Source: a virus. From it: a stretch of DNA of 21,968 bases. The stretch covers positions 1-21,968 of IMG/VR virus record IMGVR_UViG_3300013006_000143; one strand, given 5' to 3'. A program made the position numbers and the translations under genes. Position 1 is the stretch's first letter; the number at the start of each line of letters is the position of its first letter. Positions 1-8,201 of this stretch are shown in pieces. The notes under the pieces are model-generated. The model was not told the DNA's origin. It saw only the letters and a list, made by a program, of their open reading frames with translations, and made no database searches.

Positions 1-1466
1 ATTTGTTTATCTATTTGCTCTATGTCGTCTTCAGTTTGACGCAATATTTTTCTACGAACCCATTCGCGGGAGTAGTACTTGCCAACAAAGTCTTCCGCGT
101 CACGAGCGGACTGTAGACGATCCTTGAGTATTTCACTTTCTTTGAGTTCAGAGAAGTGCGAGTCCTTGGCAAATTGGAATCCAATACGATCTTCGATTTC
201 TGCCCACTCGTCCTCACGGATAATGCCCTTGAGAACCAACTGCACACGCAGCAGTTCAAGGAACAGTTCAGAGAACTTCATGCGTAGGCGTTCAATGAAC
301 TTGAAGAACTTTACTTCATCGCGGCTAATCTCGGAAGCCTTGCCCAAGTTGAAGCCCGTGGTTTCTTCAAGACGCGAACTTGGAACATTGAGAGACTGAA
401 ATAGTTTCTTTTGGAAGTACTTGACATCATCCATTTCCGAAAGATTCTGCCCGCCTTCAAGCGTCTGAATCTCTGTGCCACGACCGCCTTCGCACCGTGG
501 CATCCAAAAGTCCTCAAGCATGGACAGGTGCTTGCGTGCGTCCTGCACTTCGCCCGTGCTGGAATCGTACATGAGTTTGTTGCGATACCGCTGCATGAGT
601 CCGCGCACATACTCTTCTGCCTTCTGCTTCGGCAGATTGCCTACATCCACATAGAACACGCGCCGCTCGGGAGCGCGGGTGATGCGATAAATCACCACTG
701 CGTCTTCAATCATGCGGAGTTGATTCAGTGCCTTGATAGCCTTGTGCAGATAGCCAATGATCTTTTTGTGGTACGCATCAAACAGTCCACTGTGAACAAA
801 ACAAATGGAGTCCGGCTGAATCTTCAACCCTTCCATTGACAGGGCAGTGGAGTTTGGCTCGCTCTCGTTGAACACATAGAACTCTTCAACCGATGTAACC
901 ACTTTGACATTAGCAGGAGCCATCTTGTCAAGAGGCTTCTTGTTGATCTTGCGAACCTTACGGATCTTTGTGGGATCAATGGGGCGCAGTTCTACAATAC
1001 CCTTCTTCTTGTTCTTGTCATCAATAATGATGTGATAGTACAGGCGGCTGTCAATATACCACTTACGAAAAATCTCGTAACTGCGGCGTGAGAAATCTAG
1101 CAGCCCAAGAATCTCATCAAACTCTGCTTCCACCTTGTCCTTGATGGACTTGGACTGTTTCAGATTGGCAGTGTCAATCTTTACAGTTTTAAAAGTTTCA
1201 TCGTACACAATGGCTTCATTGCAAATATCCGAAATGGCAGATTCCACTTCAGGGTGGAGTGCCATGTCGCGGTACTTGCGAATGAGTTCAATGTCGGACT
1301 TGATGGTGCCGTCAAAGTCAACCACGGTTCCAAAGTATCCACCAACCTCTATTGGTACTGAGCCGTCATCCTGCTCGGGTGCGACAAAGGAAAGAGACTT
1401 CTTGGGAGTTTCCTCCGCAGAAGTCTCTTTTTTAGAGATAGTGAATCCAAATAGATTAATAGCCAT
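1..1466 (-). CDS. 20: Portal vertex protein gp20 (partial, C-terminus cut by window edge)
   Basis: This is the T4-type portal protein, the dodecameric ring at one head vertex through which DNA is packaged and to which the neck attaches. I translated the frame by hand: it opens with ATG at 1466 (MAINLFGFTISKKETS) and stays open to base 1, giving 488 codons. T4 gp20 has 524 residues and alignment from memory suggests only a few tens of residues are missing. Recognisable gp20 blocks include ELIRKYRDMALHPEVESA near the N-terminus, FVHSGLFDAYHKKIIGYLH (about residues 223-241), AVVIYRITRAPERRVFYVD (about 256-274), LMYDSSTGE, and FAKDSHFSELKESEIL near the end. T4 gp20 has closely matching segments at each of these points. 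The start follows the gp19 stop by 27 nt with an AGGA ribosome site about 10 nt upstream. No frameshift is seen. Family assignment is firm; only the end is unknown. Confidence 0.96.
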   Translation of the reverse strand, partial: MAINLFGFTISKKETSAEETPKKSLSFVAPEQDDGSVPIEVGGYFGTVVDFDGTIKSDIELIRKYRDMALHPEVESAISDICNEAIVYDETFKTVKIDTANLKQSKSIKDKVEAEFDEILGLLDFSRRSYEIFRKWYIDSRLYYHIIIDDKNKKKGIVELRPIDPTKIRKVRKINKKPLDKMAPANVKVVTSVEEFYVFNESEPNSTALSMEGLKIQPDSICFVHSGLFDAYHKKIIGYLHKAIKALNQLRMIEDAVVIYRITRAPERRVFYVDVGNLPKQKAEEYVRGLMQRYRNKLMYDSSTGEVQDARKHLSMLEDFWMPRCEGGRGTEIQTLEGGQNLSEMDDVKYFQKKLFQSLNVPSSRLEETTGFNLGKASEISRDEVKFFKFIERLRMKFSELFLELLRVQLVLKGIIREDEWAEIEDRIGFQFAKDSHFSELKESEILKDRLQSARDAEDFVGKYYSREWVRRKILRQTEDDIEQIDKQ

Positions 1467-1493
1467 GAATAAAGAATCCTGTCAAAAGAAGCG

Positions 1494-2105
1494 TCAGAAA
1501 CCGGGACCGATATTGATTCCGGTTCTCTGCACCGTGGACTGAATGTTCTCCTGTCCAGTACCCGTAGCAGGAACTGCTCCACCTGGAGCGGCTTCCCACC
1601 ACGAGAAGTTAATGGTGACAGGGAATTCGGCAATCTGATCGTTGTTTTCAAACGAAAGGTCAATTGCACCAACTTCACTTGGATAGCACCCAATGAAGTT
1701 GTATGTACGGAGTGCTTCGCCATCGCGCTTCAATTGCGTTACAGACCATGTAGGCATGAAACGCATGAAGTTTGTTGGAGCCACATTGGAGACATGGGAA
1801 TTAAAAGTCATGCTCCAAGCCTCGAAATACGAACGCAGGCTCATGTTGGCATCAGAGATGATCGTGATGGTCCAGTCTTGGAATGTACGATCTCCTGGCA
1901 GTTTGATGCGGCGACCACGATACGGAACCTCAATGGTTCCAAGCGAGGACGCAGGAATCTGTGCTGCCTTGCACAAGAACGAGATGGCGCGGTTGTTCGA
2001 ATATCCGGGAATGTTTCCCGTGACCTTGAACAGATTGGTGCGAACACCACCGCCAGCGAAGGCGTTTACGAAACCCTGAATGTTATTTGATGGATCTACT
2101 GGCAT
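1494..2105 (-). CDS. 19: Tail tube protein gp19
   Basis: This is the inner tail tube subunit of a contractile tail (Phage_T4_gp19 family); hexameric rings stack to form the channel for DNA inside the gp18 sheath. The 203-residue product starts MPVDPSNNIQGFVNAF and carries the family features: an early hydrophobic segment with a short loop (NIPGYSNNRAISFLCKAAQI), the IEVPYRGRRIKLPGDRTF strand region at about 58-75, and an FEAW motif at 94-97. The end of the core is FPVTINFSWWE. T4 gp19 has 163 residues, so this protein carries roughly 30 extra C-terminal residues rich in Gly, Thr and Asn (about 171-203). The ATG has a strong AAGGAG ribosome site at about 6 nt spacing. The gene sits between the sheath and portal genes as in T4. 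Confidence 0.95.
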   Translation of the reverse strand: MPVDPSNNIQGFVNAFAGGGVRTNLFKVTGNIPGYSNNRAISFLCKAAQIPASSLGTIEVPYRGRRIKLPGDRTFQDWTITIISDANMSLRSYFEAWSMTFNSHVSNVAPTNFMRFMPTWSVTQLKRDGEALRTYNFIGCYPSEVGAIDLSFENNDQIAEFPVTINFSWWEAAPGGAVPATGTGQENIQSTVQRTGINIGPGF

Positions 2106-2122
2106 GGATTACTCCTTAGTCT

Positions 2123-2130
2123 TATTTAGA
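2123..2130 (-). promoter_or_regulatory. Candidate late promoter motif TCTAAATA upstream of gp19
   Basis: The octamer TCTAAATA lies in the 27-nt gap after the gp18 stop. It differs from the T4 late promoter TATAAATA at one base. A T4-like start point about 5-6 nt downstream would give a leader of about 12 nt opening on the AAGGAG ribosome site. The same octamer occurs before gp13 at the same 17-nt distance from its ATG. The promoter role is inferred. Confidence 0.45.
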
Positions 2131-2132
2131 CC

Positions 2133-4214
2133 TTAACCGCCGACTTCGCTGAAGTTTACGCCTGTCTTTGTTGCAACAAAGTTCAGGGAGATGAAGTTTA
2201 CGCTACGGGTTGGCTTGATAAAAATATCAGCCACGAACTCGTTGCGGTCAATTACTTCACCTGTGTTGTTGGTTTCATCGCACACCACCTTGAAGTCGGT
2301 GATACCACGGCGTGCCTGAATGGTCTTCAGGAACGGAACCACGAGGTTCTTGAACTGTACGCGAGTGAACTCATCGTTCTGCTCGAACAGGAAGAACTTC
2401 GAAGCGGTGGCAATCGCCTTCTCAAGAATGATGAACAACCGGCGGACATTGATGCGGTCGAACGCAGACGGACGGGTCTGCATGGTCTTGTCGCCGTACA
2501 GAATGGTTCCCTGTCCTGGGAAGGACACCACAGGATTAATCTGACGGGTGTACAACTCGTCACGATGGGCTTCCTGTGTGGGGTTGTACGCCAACTTGAC
2601 CACACTGTTGATTTGACCACGGTTGAAGCCTGCTGGTGAGAACCACGCTTCGTTGGTGAACTCGGTACGAGCAACCAGACCCGCAATGTCCGCGTTCAGC
2701 GGAACAAGACGAAGCAGGTTGTTGTAAGTGTCCAGTTGATACTTCCAACCGCTATCCATAACTGCGTAGGACGAGTTGATGTTGAGCGTGCTATCGCGGA
2801 AAGTCTTGAGGTTAGCCAAGGCTTGGTACGGCAGGGTGTTTACCACATCGGTTGACGCACACGACACGAATGCCATGCAGTCAAGACGCTTTTCGCAGAC
2901 ATTTTGGATGATCAACTGCTCAAGTGCTGCCGAAGCATTACCTGTTGGCAGGAGAGACACATCCACAAGATCTGCATCAGCAAACTTGCTCCAACCGTTA
3001 GCCCAACGGAGTGAATCAGTTGGAAGTACATCAGTTCCGCCACTCAGACCAAAGGAATTGACTCCATCACCAACAGTGGTTTCAGTTGCAATAGCAGCAC
3101 CAAGTTTTTTCCACGCGGTGGAATTTGCTGCTGTTTGCCCGTTTCCCCCAATATCATTGGACAGTGCCCAAATGTACTTGGACTGCTCGTTGATGACAGT
3201 TTTATAGTAATTGCTGCTGCCGTCAGACTTGCGGGCATCAAATGCGCGGGACAAGCCTTCAAACTTCTCAATAAGACCGTTTGCAGTTCCTGTCCATGCG
3301 CCGTCCTTGTCCAGTACAAGCACATTGATCAGATCGCCTGATCCTAGTGCATCAGCAGCATATGGAGTAGTAACAGCATTTGATCCAATATACTTGGCGT
3401 ATGCACTCTTAATAGTAAGAGCAGTTCCTGCGGTTTGAGAAACAGGAACAAGAGTAGAGATGTCCACATAAATGTGGTGTGCGCTCAGTCCTGCGGTGTC
3501 AGGAACTGCGGAAGCAGCAGCATTATAACCACTGGTGACTCCAAAGAAGTCTCCGAATAGCGGAGCAACTGCTGATGAATATACTTGTGATCCAGTGTTT
3601 CCGCTTGTTAGCCTACGGACTCCTGATACAGTAACAGAAGTTCCATCGAAGAAGGTGATTTCATCACCAACTGCGAAATACTTTTGGAAAGTGGCACCGC
3701 TTCCGCCCGTAATGATTCGGATGAATGTGGCTCCCTGTGCTGCTGCTCCTGCAAGAGTTCCGCTAGTGGTTCCTGCACCATTGGTGACAACAACCTTGAG
3801 TGATGATCCAAGTACGCCAGGATACTTGGCAGCAAACAGCACACCATTAGTAGCAGCAGTGGTTACCGTTCCGCTAGACTCAAAGTCTGTGGTGTTCTTG
3901 ATTGTGATGTTCTGCGAACCACCGGTAGCAGTTGTATTTCCGTTGTATGAAGCAGCACCCACCACACGAACAACCTGCATATTGTTGCCGTATGACAGGA
4001 AGTTAGCGGGGGTGTAGAAGTCAACAAAGTTGTCGTTGTACGGCTTGCCAAAGATGGTAGCCAGTTCGGTTGTGGATGTAACCGTGACAACCTCATCGGT
4101 TGGACCCCAGTGGAAATAGCCTGCAAAACCGCCGGGAGTGGTGGCAATTGCAGGAACAATGGTGGTCAGGTCAATCTCTTTAACGCTTACGCCAGGGCTT
4201 ACTCTAAATGCCAT
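2133..4214 (-). CDS. 18: Contractile tail sheath protein gp18
   Basis: This is the sheath subunit that surrounds the gp19 tube and contracts on infection. The 693-residue product starts MAFRVSPGVSVKEIDLTT, the standard gp18 opening, followed by the GGFAGYFHWGP block. AAKYPGVLGSSLKV at about 128-141 is a conserved gp18 segment. The C-terminal sheath domain is clear: RPSAFDRINVRRLFIILEKA, FFLFEQNDEFTRVQFKNLV, VVCDETNNTGEVIDRN and RSVNFISLNFVATKTGV. T4 gp18 has 659 residues. The extra length is probably in residues 150-235, a Gly/Thr-rich surface-type stretch containing FAVGDEITFFDGTSVTVSGV. The start has a good AAGGAG site. The 84-nt gap from gp17 is the longest in the window. Confidence 0.96.
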   Translation of the reverse strand: MAFRVSPGVSVKEIDLTTIVPAIATTPGGFAGYFHWGPTDEVVTVTSTTELATIFGKPYNDNFVDFYTPANFLSYGNNMQVVRVVGAASYNGNTTATGGSQNITIKNTTDFESSGTVTTAATNGVLFAAKYPGVLGSSLKVVVTNGAGTTSGTLAGAAAQGATFIRIITGGSGATFQKYFAVGDEITFFDGTSVTVSGVRRLTSGNTGSQVYSSAVAPLFGDFFGVTSGYNAAASAVPDTAGLSAHHIYVDISTLVPVSQTAGTALTIKSAYAKYIGSNAVTTPYAADALGSGDLINVLVLDKDGAWTGTANGLIEKFEGLSRAFDARKSDGSSNYYKTVINEQSKYIWALSNDIGGNGQTAANSTAWKKLGAAIATETTVGDGVNSFGLSGGTDVLPTDSLRWANGWSKFADADLVDVSLLPTGNASAALEQLIIQNVCEKRLDCMAFVSCASTDVVNTLPYQALANLKTFRDSTLNINSSYAVMDSGWKYQLDTYNNLLRLVPLNADIAGLVARTEFTNEAWFSPAGFNRGQINSVVKLAYNPTQEAHRDELYTRQINPVVSFPGQGTILYGDKTMQTRPSAFDRINVRRLFIILEKAIATASKFFLFEQNDEFTRVQFKNLVVPFLKTIQARRGITDFKVVCDETNNTGEVIDRNEFVADIFIKPTRSVNFISLNFVATKTGVNFSEVGG

Positions 4215-4298
4215 TTGTGTTTCTCCTTCGTGAAGAAGTCAATGCTTTGCGACTGTGCTTCTGTTTGTATGTATTATTTTGAAAGATTCACAAACGGG

Positions 4299-5960
4299 TC
4301 AGAAAGTCCACCCCATATCTAGGTTTTCGCCCCCATTCACTTTCCAAGATGTGCCACTGGCATCTGTAAAAGTATTTTCAGAAATGCCTGTATCCACAAA
4401 TCCAAAGGGGGTCATCTCTTCTTCCAAATTTTTCATTTGCTCTTCGTACAAGTCTTTGCGGATATCACTGCCTGTAATAGACTTGAAATAGGCTTGGGTG
4501 GTGAGCCAACCAAACAGCACGAGCGTCATCACCAGATCGTCGTGGTGGTTGTCTTCCGCTTCAAACGAATCGCCTTTGGCTACAAACGAGCAAAACTCGT
4601 CCACTATATTAAAGTCTTCCACTATAAGTTTGGTGTCTTCAATCAAATTCTTCAGAATGGAGCAGCCAATGCGTTTCACCGCCGTAGAGGTCTTCACCCC
4701 TTTCATGGATCCGCCCTTGCCGCCGAAGCCACCGTTCACCACTTGCCCCTTACGCCCCTGCGTGGACACATACACCACATTGTCGTACTCCAAATCATCG
4801 TGCAGAATATCCGCTACCTGACCGCCAATGTCGTTTACCTCTACCAAACAGTACGCATTGTTGTACTGCCGCAGAATAGGGTAGATGGCATTGGGGTACA
4901 ACATGGGCGGCAACTCGTTGTTGCGGAAAGTAGCCACCACCCGATACGGAATAGCCGTGACATCCACTACAGTGAATGCGTGATAGTCAAGCCCCTGTCC
5001 CCGTGCTGTGTCCACCACTGTGACATATTTGTGTTCAGGCATAGGGCGTTGATACACGCGCAACCCCTCTGCATTGTAATATTCAGGTGTGCGGTACACC
5101 ATGCATTTGATTTTTTCAGGATGCACAAGGGTGTGCATGGAGCCAAGAAATTCACACTCAAACTCGGTGCGAAACTGCTCCGCTGATGTGTTGGAGATGG
5201 TTTGCTTTTTCCACGCTTCATCACGACCAGGCACATCGCTCCAATGCACCTCAATAGGTACATACTCGTTCTTGCCTTCTTCGCCAGGCTTTTTGCTAGC
5301 GTTCACCCAGAAGCGGTAGAACATATTCAAGCCCTTGGGCGTGGAGATAATTGTGACCTTGGTGCTTTGACCGCTGGTGATGGTAGGGTACACGGACGAG
5401 AAGAACTCTTCGGCTACATTCTGCGGCACATACGCAAACTCGTCAAGAAAGATGTAGTTGAACGATCCGCCACGCACCGCAGACGAAGAGGTGGCTGACG
5501 CAAGAATCTTAGAGCCGTTCTCCAACACAATGGATCCCTTGTTCCACTCCACCACGCCCTGCTGCAACCACATGGGCAGGTACTCGTAGGCTAGTTTCAG
5601 GCGACCCAGCAGTTCACGGGCTGTGTTCAGTTTGTTAGCCAAGATAGCCACGCTCATGCTTTGATTAAACAGCACATAGTGGAGCAAATACGAGATGATT
5701 GTGGTGGACTTGCCTGTCTGTCGCGGCAGTTTGCCAATCACGAAACGGTTTTCGTGAATGATTTTAATCATTTCCTCTTGAAAGTCATACGGCTCGAAAG
5801 GCACCAAGCCCTTGTCGAGCGACACAATCTTCACATAGTTCTTGATGAAGTACAGCGGATCCTGCGAGCATTTCACATACTCTTCAATCTGCTCCGGTGA
5901 GAAATTAACATTTACACCCGCTGCCTTCAGGTTGGAGTTGCCCAGGTATTTATTACTCAT
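4299..5960 (-). CDS. 17: Terminase large subunit gp17 (packaging ATPase and nuclease)
   Basis: This is the DNA packaging motor: an N-terminal ATPase translocates DNA through the portal and a C-terminal RNase H-like nuclease cuts the concatemer. I start it at the ATG at 5960 (MSNKYLGNSN), giving 553 residues. The frame is open further up to a TTG at 5978, but the ATG has GAAGGTG upstream and overlaps the gp16 stop by only 8 nt. In this numbering Walker A is LPRQTGKST (K84), Walker B is YIFLDEF (D173, E174) and the coupling motif is IISTPKG (about 205-211). The nuclease acidic residues are D317 in VVDTARGQGLDYH, E374 in CLVEVNDIGG, and D474/D475 in NHHDDLVMT. These match the T4 gp17 motif order, so both activities should be intact. 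It is shorter than T4 gp17 (610 residues). Confidence 0.97.
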   Translation of the reverse strand: MSNKYLGNSNLKAAGVNVNFSPEQIEEYVKCSQDPLYFIKNYVKIVSLDKGLVPFEPYDFQEEMIKIIHENRFVIGKLPRQTGKSTTIISYLLHYVLFNQSMSVAILANKLNTARELLGRLKLAYEYLPMWLQQGVVEWNKGSIVLENGSKILASATSSSAVRGGSFNYIFLDEFAYVPQNVAEEFFSSVYPTITSGQSTKVTIISTPKGLNMFYRFWVNASKKPGEEGKNEYVPIEVHWSDVPGRDEAWKKQTISNTSAEQFRTEFECEFLGSMHTLVHPEKIKCMVYRTPEYYNAEGLRVYQRPMPEHKYVTVVDTARGQGLDYHAFTVVDVTAIPYRVVATFRNNELPPMLYPNAIYPILRQYNNAYCLVEVNDIGGQVADILHDDLEYDNVVYVSTQGRKGQVVNGGFGGKGGSMKGVKTSTAVKRIGCSILKNLIEDTKLIVEDFNIVDEFCSFVAKGDSFEAEDNHHDDLVMTLVLFGWLTTQAYFKSITGSDIRKDLYEEQMKNLEEEMTPFGFVDTGISENTFTDASGTSWKVNGGENLDMGWTF

Positions 5961-6447
5961 TGGTCTTGTCACCTTCAATCACATCACGCACATCAGGGCG
6001 GTTGTCAAACGCCTTGGTGGAAGAACGCGCAGAGTTAATAATGTCCTGTAGTTCTTTGGTGGAACCCACATAGATGGACTGATTGGTGGTGCTGTTGTTC
6101 GTAACGCTTTGATCCACCTTGCGGATGGTCTTTACGCGATTGTGTAGATCCATGAGTTCGCGGTTGGTTTCCGCAAGCGTCTTGATCATCTGTGCTACAA
6201 CTTCGTAAGCCCGTGGCTGATCCCCTTCTTGGGCTACCTGAATCACGCCGTCTAGAGCGTTCTTGCCCATGTTGACAAGTTCCTTCAGGTTCTCGCGCAC
6301 CACCTCGTAATCGGTCTTGAGATCCTTTTGTAGTTTCTCATCGGTGAGAGGAAGAGGATCAACCTTTGCAAGAACTGCATGAGGCGGAACAATAGACTTC
6401 ACTGGCTCTGTTCCCAGAGCCTTTTCAATACCATCAAATCCACTCAT
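5953..6447 (-). CDS. 16: Terminase small subunit gp16
   Basis: The small terminase subunit recognises or regulates the DNA substrate and stimulates the gp17 ATPase. The product is 164 residues, the same length as T4 gp16. Shared landmarks with T4 gp16 are LKTDYEVVRENLKELV (T4 has a DLEDDYGVVRRN-type segment), a central helical part where Q.GDQPRAYEVVAQMIKTLAETNREL parallels the T4 oligomerisation region, and IYVGSTKELQDII near the C-terminus (T4: VFMGSPTELMDEI). The ATG at 6447 has an AAGGAG site that overlaps the gp15 stop 10 nt upstream. The 3' end overlaps gp17. Identification rests on these segments plus the conserved position before gp17. Confidence 0.93.
   Translation of the reverse strand: MSGFDGIEKALGTEPVKSIVPPHAVLAKVDPLPLTDEKLQKDLKTDYEVVRENLKELVNMGKNALDGVIQVAQEGDQPRAYEVVAQMIKTLAETNRELMDLHNRVKTIRKVDQSVTNNSTTNQSIYVGSTKELQDIINSARSSTKAFDNRPDVRDVIEGDKTNE
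5970..5976 (-). promoter_or_regulatory. Ribosome binding site selecting the gp17 ATG
   Basis: GAAGGTG lies inside the gp16 coding end, about 9 nt before the ATG at 5960. A TTG start at 5978 would place this site inside gp17 itself. This supports the downstream ATG and an 8-nt gp16/gp17 overlap, a usual sign of translational coupling. Confidence 0.6.
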
Positions 6448-6457
6448 GGTCTACTCC

Positions 6458-7309
6458 TTAAATATTCCAATCCACAGTTATACCACCCGATGCCATTCCT
6501 GCTGCGTATGTGGTGCCTCCACCTGACTGTGGCTGATACACCTTGGCATACGGAGTGTAATTGTTGGCATTGGAATTTGCACCACAGGCTCCAGAAATTC
6601 CAGTAATCACATCACCGTAATTACCGTGATCGGTTGTGCTGCCTGCGCTGAAGCCGTCCCCAAACACATCAAAATTCCACAGCCCTGCTTTAATGGAGCG
6701 AATTTCCTTGTAGTTGCGCGTGGCTCCAAACAAGTAAGTCTTCATTGTGAAGTTCAGCGTGAAGATGATGGAACGGCGAGTTTCAAAATCGCCTTCGTAG
6801 TCTTCTTCAGACGAAACCGAATTCAAGTACAGCGGAATGTCCACCTTCTTGTTGATGTCGTCAAAGTTCACAGTCATCACGAATTCAGGAGCAAAGTACG
6901 GTAGAATCTGCTCCACGATACGCAGCCCGTCATCCATGTTTCGCACATACACATACAGCGCAAAATCAATGTTGTACGGCACTTCTGCGTAGGTGTAATT
7001 CACCCCAACAGGACTGCTCGTAGTGGGACGCACAAAATGACGAGTAGCACTGTTGCGCTTGCGAGTGGCATCGTAGTTGTATCCCGCAATCTCAAACGCC
7101 ATGCGTGGCAGTGTGATCTGATTCGGGTTTGAAAAATACGGATCGCCCGCAAGCCGCACCTTGTACTTCTCCTTGGGAGCATACGAGATGGGCACCAGCA
7201 GCGTCTTTGTGCCACCGCTTTCAGCCTTGTCAATGTAGATTTGATTGAACAGCGAACCGAAGGCTACCACCATGCGGCGAATGGAACCGTTATAGAATGG
7301 GGTAAACAT
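6458..7309 (-). CDS. 15: Tail sheath stabiliser and completion protein gp15
   Basis: T4 gp15 forms a hexameric cap on the head-proximal end of the tail and connects tail to neck. The 283-residue product (T4: 272) starts MFTPFYNGSIRRMVVAFGSL, the characteristic gp15 opening of an F/Y-rich segment followed by an Arg pair. VPISYAPKEKYKVRL and ITLPRMAFEIAGYNYDATRK follow, again matching the family pattern. The C-terminal part after about residue 215 is Gly/Asn/Ser-rich and less conserved. The ATG shares one base with the gp14 stop (TAATG), so the two are likely translationally coupled. Confidence 0.93.
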   Translation of the reverse strand: MFTPFYNGSIRRMVVAFGSLFNQIYIDKAESGGTKTLLVPISYAPKEKYKVRLAGDPYFSNPNQITLPRMAFEIAGYNYDATRKRNSATRHFVRPTTSSPVGVNYTYAEVPYNIDFALYVYVRNMDDGLRIVEQILPYFAPEFVMTVNFDDINKKVDIPLYLNSVSSEEDYEGDFETRRSIIFTLNFTMKTYLFGATRNYKEIRSIKAGLWNFDVFGDGFSAGSTTDHGNYGDVITGISGACGANSNANNYTPYAKVYQPQSGGGTTYAAGMASGGITVDWNI

Positions 7310-8199
7310 TAGTAGTTGCCCTCACTAAACGGATCAACTTCAGTGAAATCAAAGATGTCATCACGCTTGGATTCAAGATCCAATTCCTCGTTGTCCTGCT
7401 GATCTTGGTGTGCCACGCGAACATCAGTGGTGTAGATGCCCGAGATGGCATATGTGTATCCGCTGTCGTTGCCCCTGATGATGTCTCCCACCTCAAATAC
7501 GCCTTCTTGCGTGTTGACGCGAATATAGTAACTGCCCACGGTGGGATGGGGATACGGACGGTACTCCACCCGACCGTAGGCGTGTTTGTCGCCTGATGTG
7601 CCTGTGTACACTTCTTCGCCGGGATACAGATCGCCAACCCATGCTCCGAGTGTGAATCCAAGAGCGTAAGAAGACTTGATATTCATCACCGCATCCAGTT
7701 CGCTTTCGCCGGTGTCAATCTTCTCGTTGGAGAACTTGAAGGCTTCACACGACAGTTTAAACGAGTACCGATCACCCGCCGGATAGAACGGGTTGTCGTG
7801 CTTGACAAACTTGATTTCCATCATGGAGTACGGGTAGTCAAAGAATATTACATCGCCTTCACGGGGACGACCGAGCCGCTGTATGTCGGGGTGGTGTCCC
7901 ATGACATCCATGAACCGCTTTCGGGACACAATAAACACCGCAGAGTCTTTCACATCAAGCCCGAAGCGCGACATTTCAGAGTCGCCCTCAAACCCTTCGG
8001 CGTTCTCCAAGTACATCTCAATACGATTGGCATCAAGGAATTCCGAAACTTCTTCACCAAGAATAAGGTCTTCCGTGACTTTTTCACGCGGAATGTATAT
8101 CATCTCATGCCCGTGGATTTTGATGACCTCGGTGGTGAGTGATTCAAGGAGGCTTTGTTCCCCCTTCTTGTTCCTGCGAAAATACGGATTAACTGTCAT
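7309..8199 (-). CDS. 14: Neck protein gp14
   Basis: gp14 with gp13 forms the head-completion or neck ring that closes the filled head and docks the tail. The 296-residue product (T4: 256) starts MTVNPYFRRNKKGEQSLLE; an NPYF opening followed by EQ.L is typical of gp14. The following blocks IHGHEMIYIPREKV, GEEVSEFLDANRIEMYLEN and a FGLDVKDSAVFIVSRKRF strand also fit the family. An acidic tail (NEELDLESKRDDIFDFTEVD) ends the protein. The ATG is 2 nt after the gp13 stop, and AGGA lies within the end of gp13. Confidence 0.93.
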   Translation of the reverse strand: MTVNPYFRRNKKGEQSLLESLTTEVIKIHGHEMIYIPREKVTEDLILGEEVSEFLDANRIEMYLENAEGFEGDSEMSRFGLDVKDSAVFIVSRKRFMDVMGHHPDIQRLGRPREGDVIFFDYPYSMMEIKFVKHDNPFYPAGDRYSFKLSCEAFKFSNEKIDTGESELDAVMNIKSSYALGFTLGAWVGDLYPGEEVYTGTSGDKHAYGRVEYRPYPHPTVGSYYIRVNTQEGVFEVGDIIRGNDSGYTYAISGIYTTDVRVAHQDQQDNEELDLESKRDDIFDFTEVDPFSEGNY

Positions 8200-8201
8200 G
8201 G

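Noticed and set aside
411-839. Open frame of 142 codons on the plus strand
   Set aside because: It lies fully opposite the portal gene, whose translation matches gp20 throughout; a shadow frame with no ribosome site or recognisable sequence.
4226-4238. Small hairpin (CTTC/GAAG) overlapping the gp18 ribosome site
   Set aside because: The stem has only four pairs with a very small loop, so it is too weak to claim translational control or termination.
4215-4298. Possible promoter in the 84-nt gp17-gp18 gap
   Set aside because: The gap is AT-rich in part (CAAAATAATACATAC) but has no CTAAATA or TATAAATA and no convincing -35/-10 pair. Apart from the gp18 ribosome site I see nothing I can support.
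4437-5186. Open frame of 249 codons on the plus strand
   Set aside because: It is antisense to gp17, which has all its catalytic motifs in place. The His/Val-rich composition is typical of a shadow frame.
5947-5954. AATAAATA near the gp17 start, resembling a late promoter
   Set aside because: It lies inside the gp17 coding sequence, encoding the Asn-Lys-Tyr run, with no gene start just downstream.
5961-5978. TTG start for gp17, six codons upstream
   Set aside because: The ATG at 5960 has a properly spaced GAAGGTG site and gives MSNKYLGN; the TTG start would include that site in the coding region.
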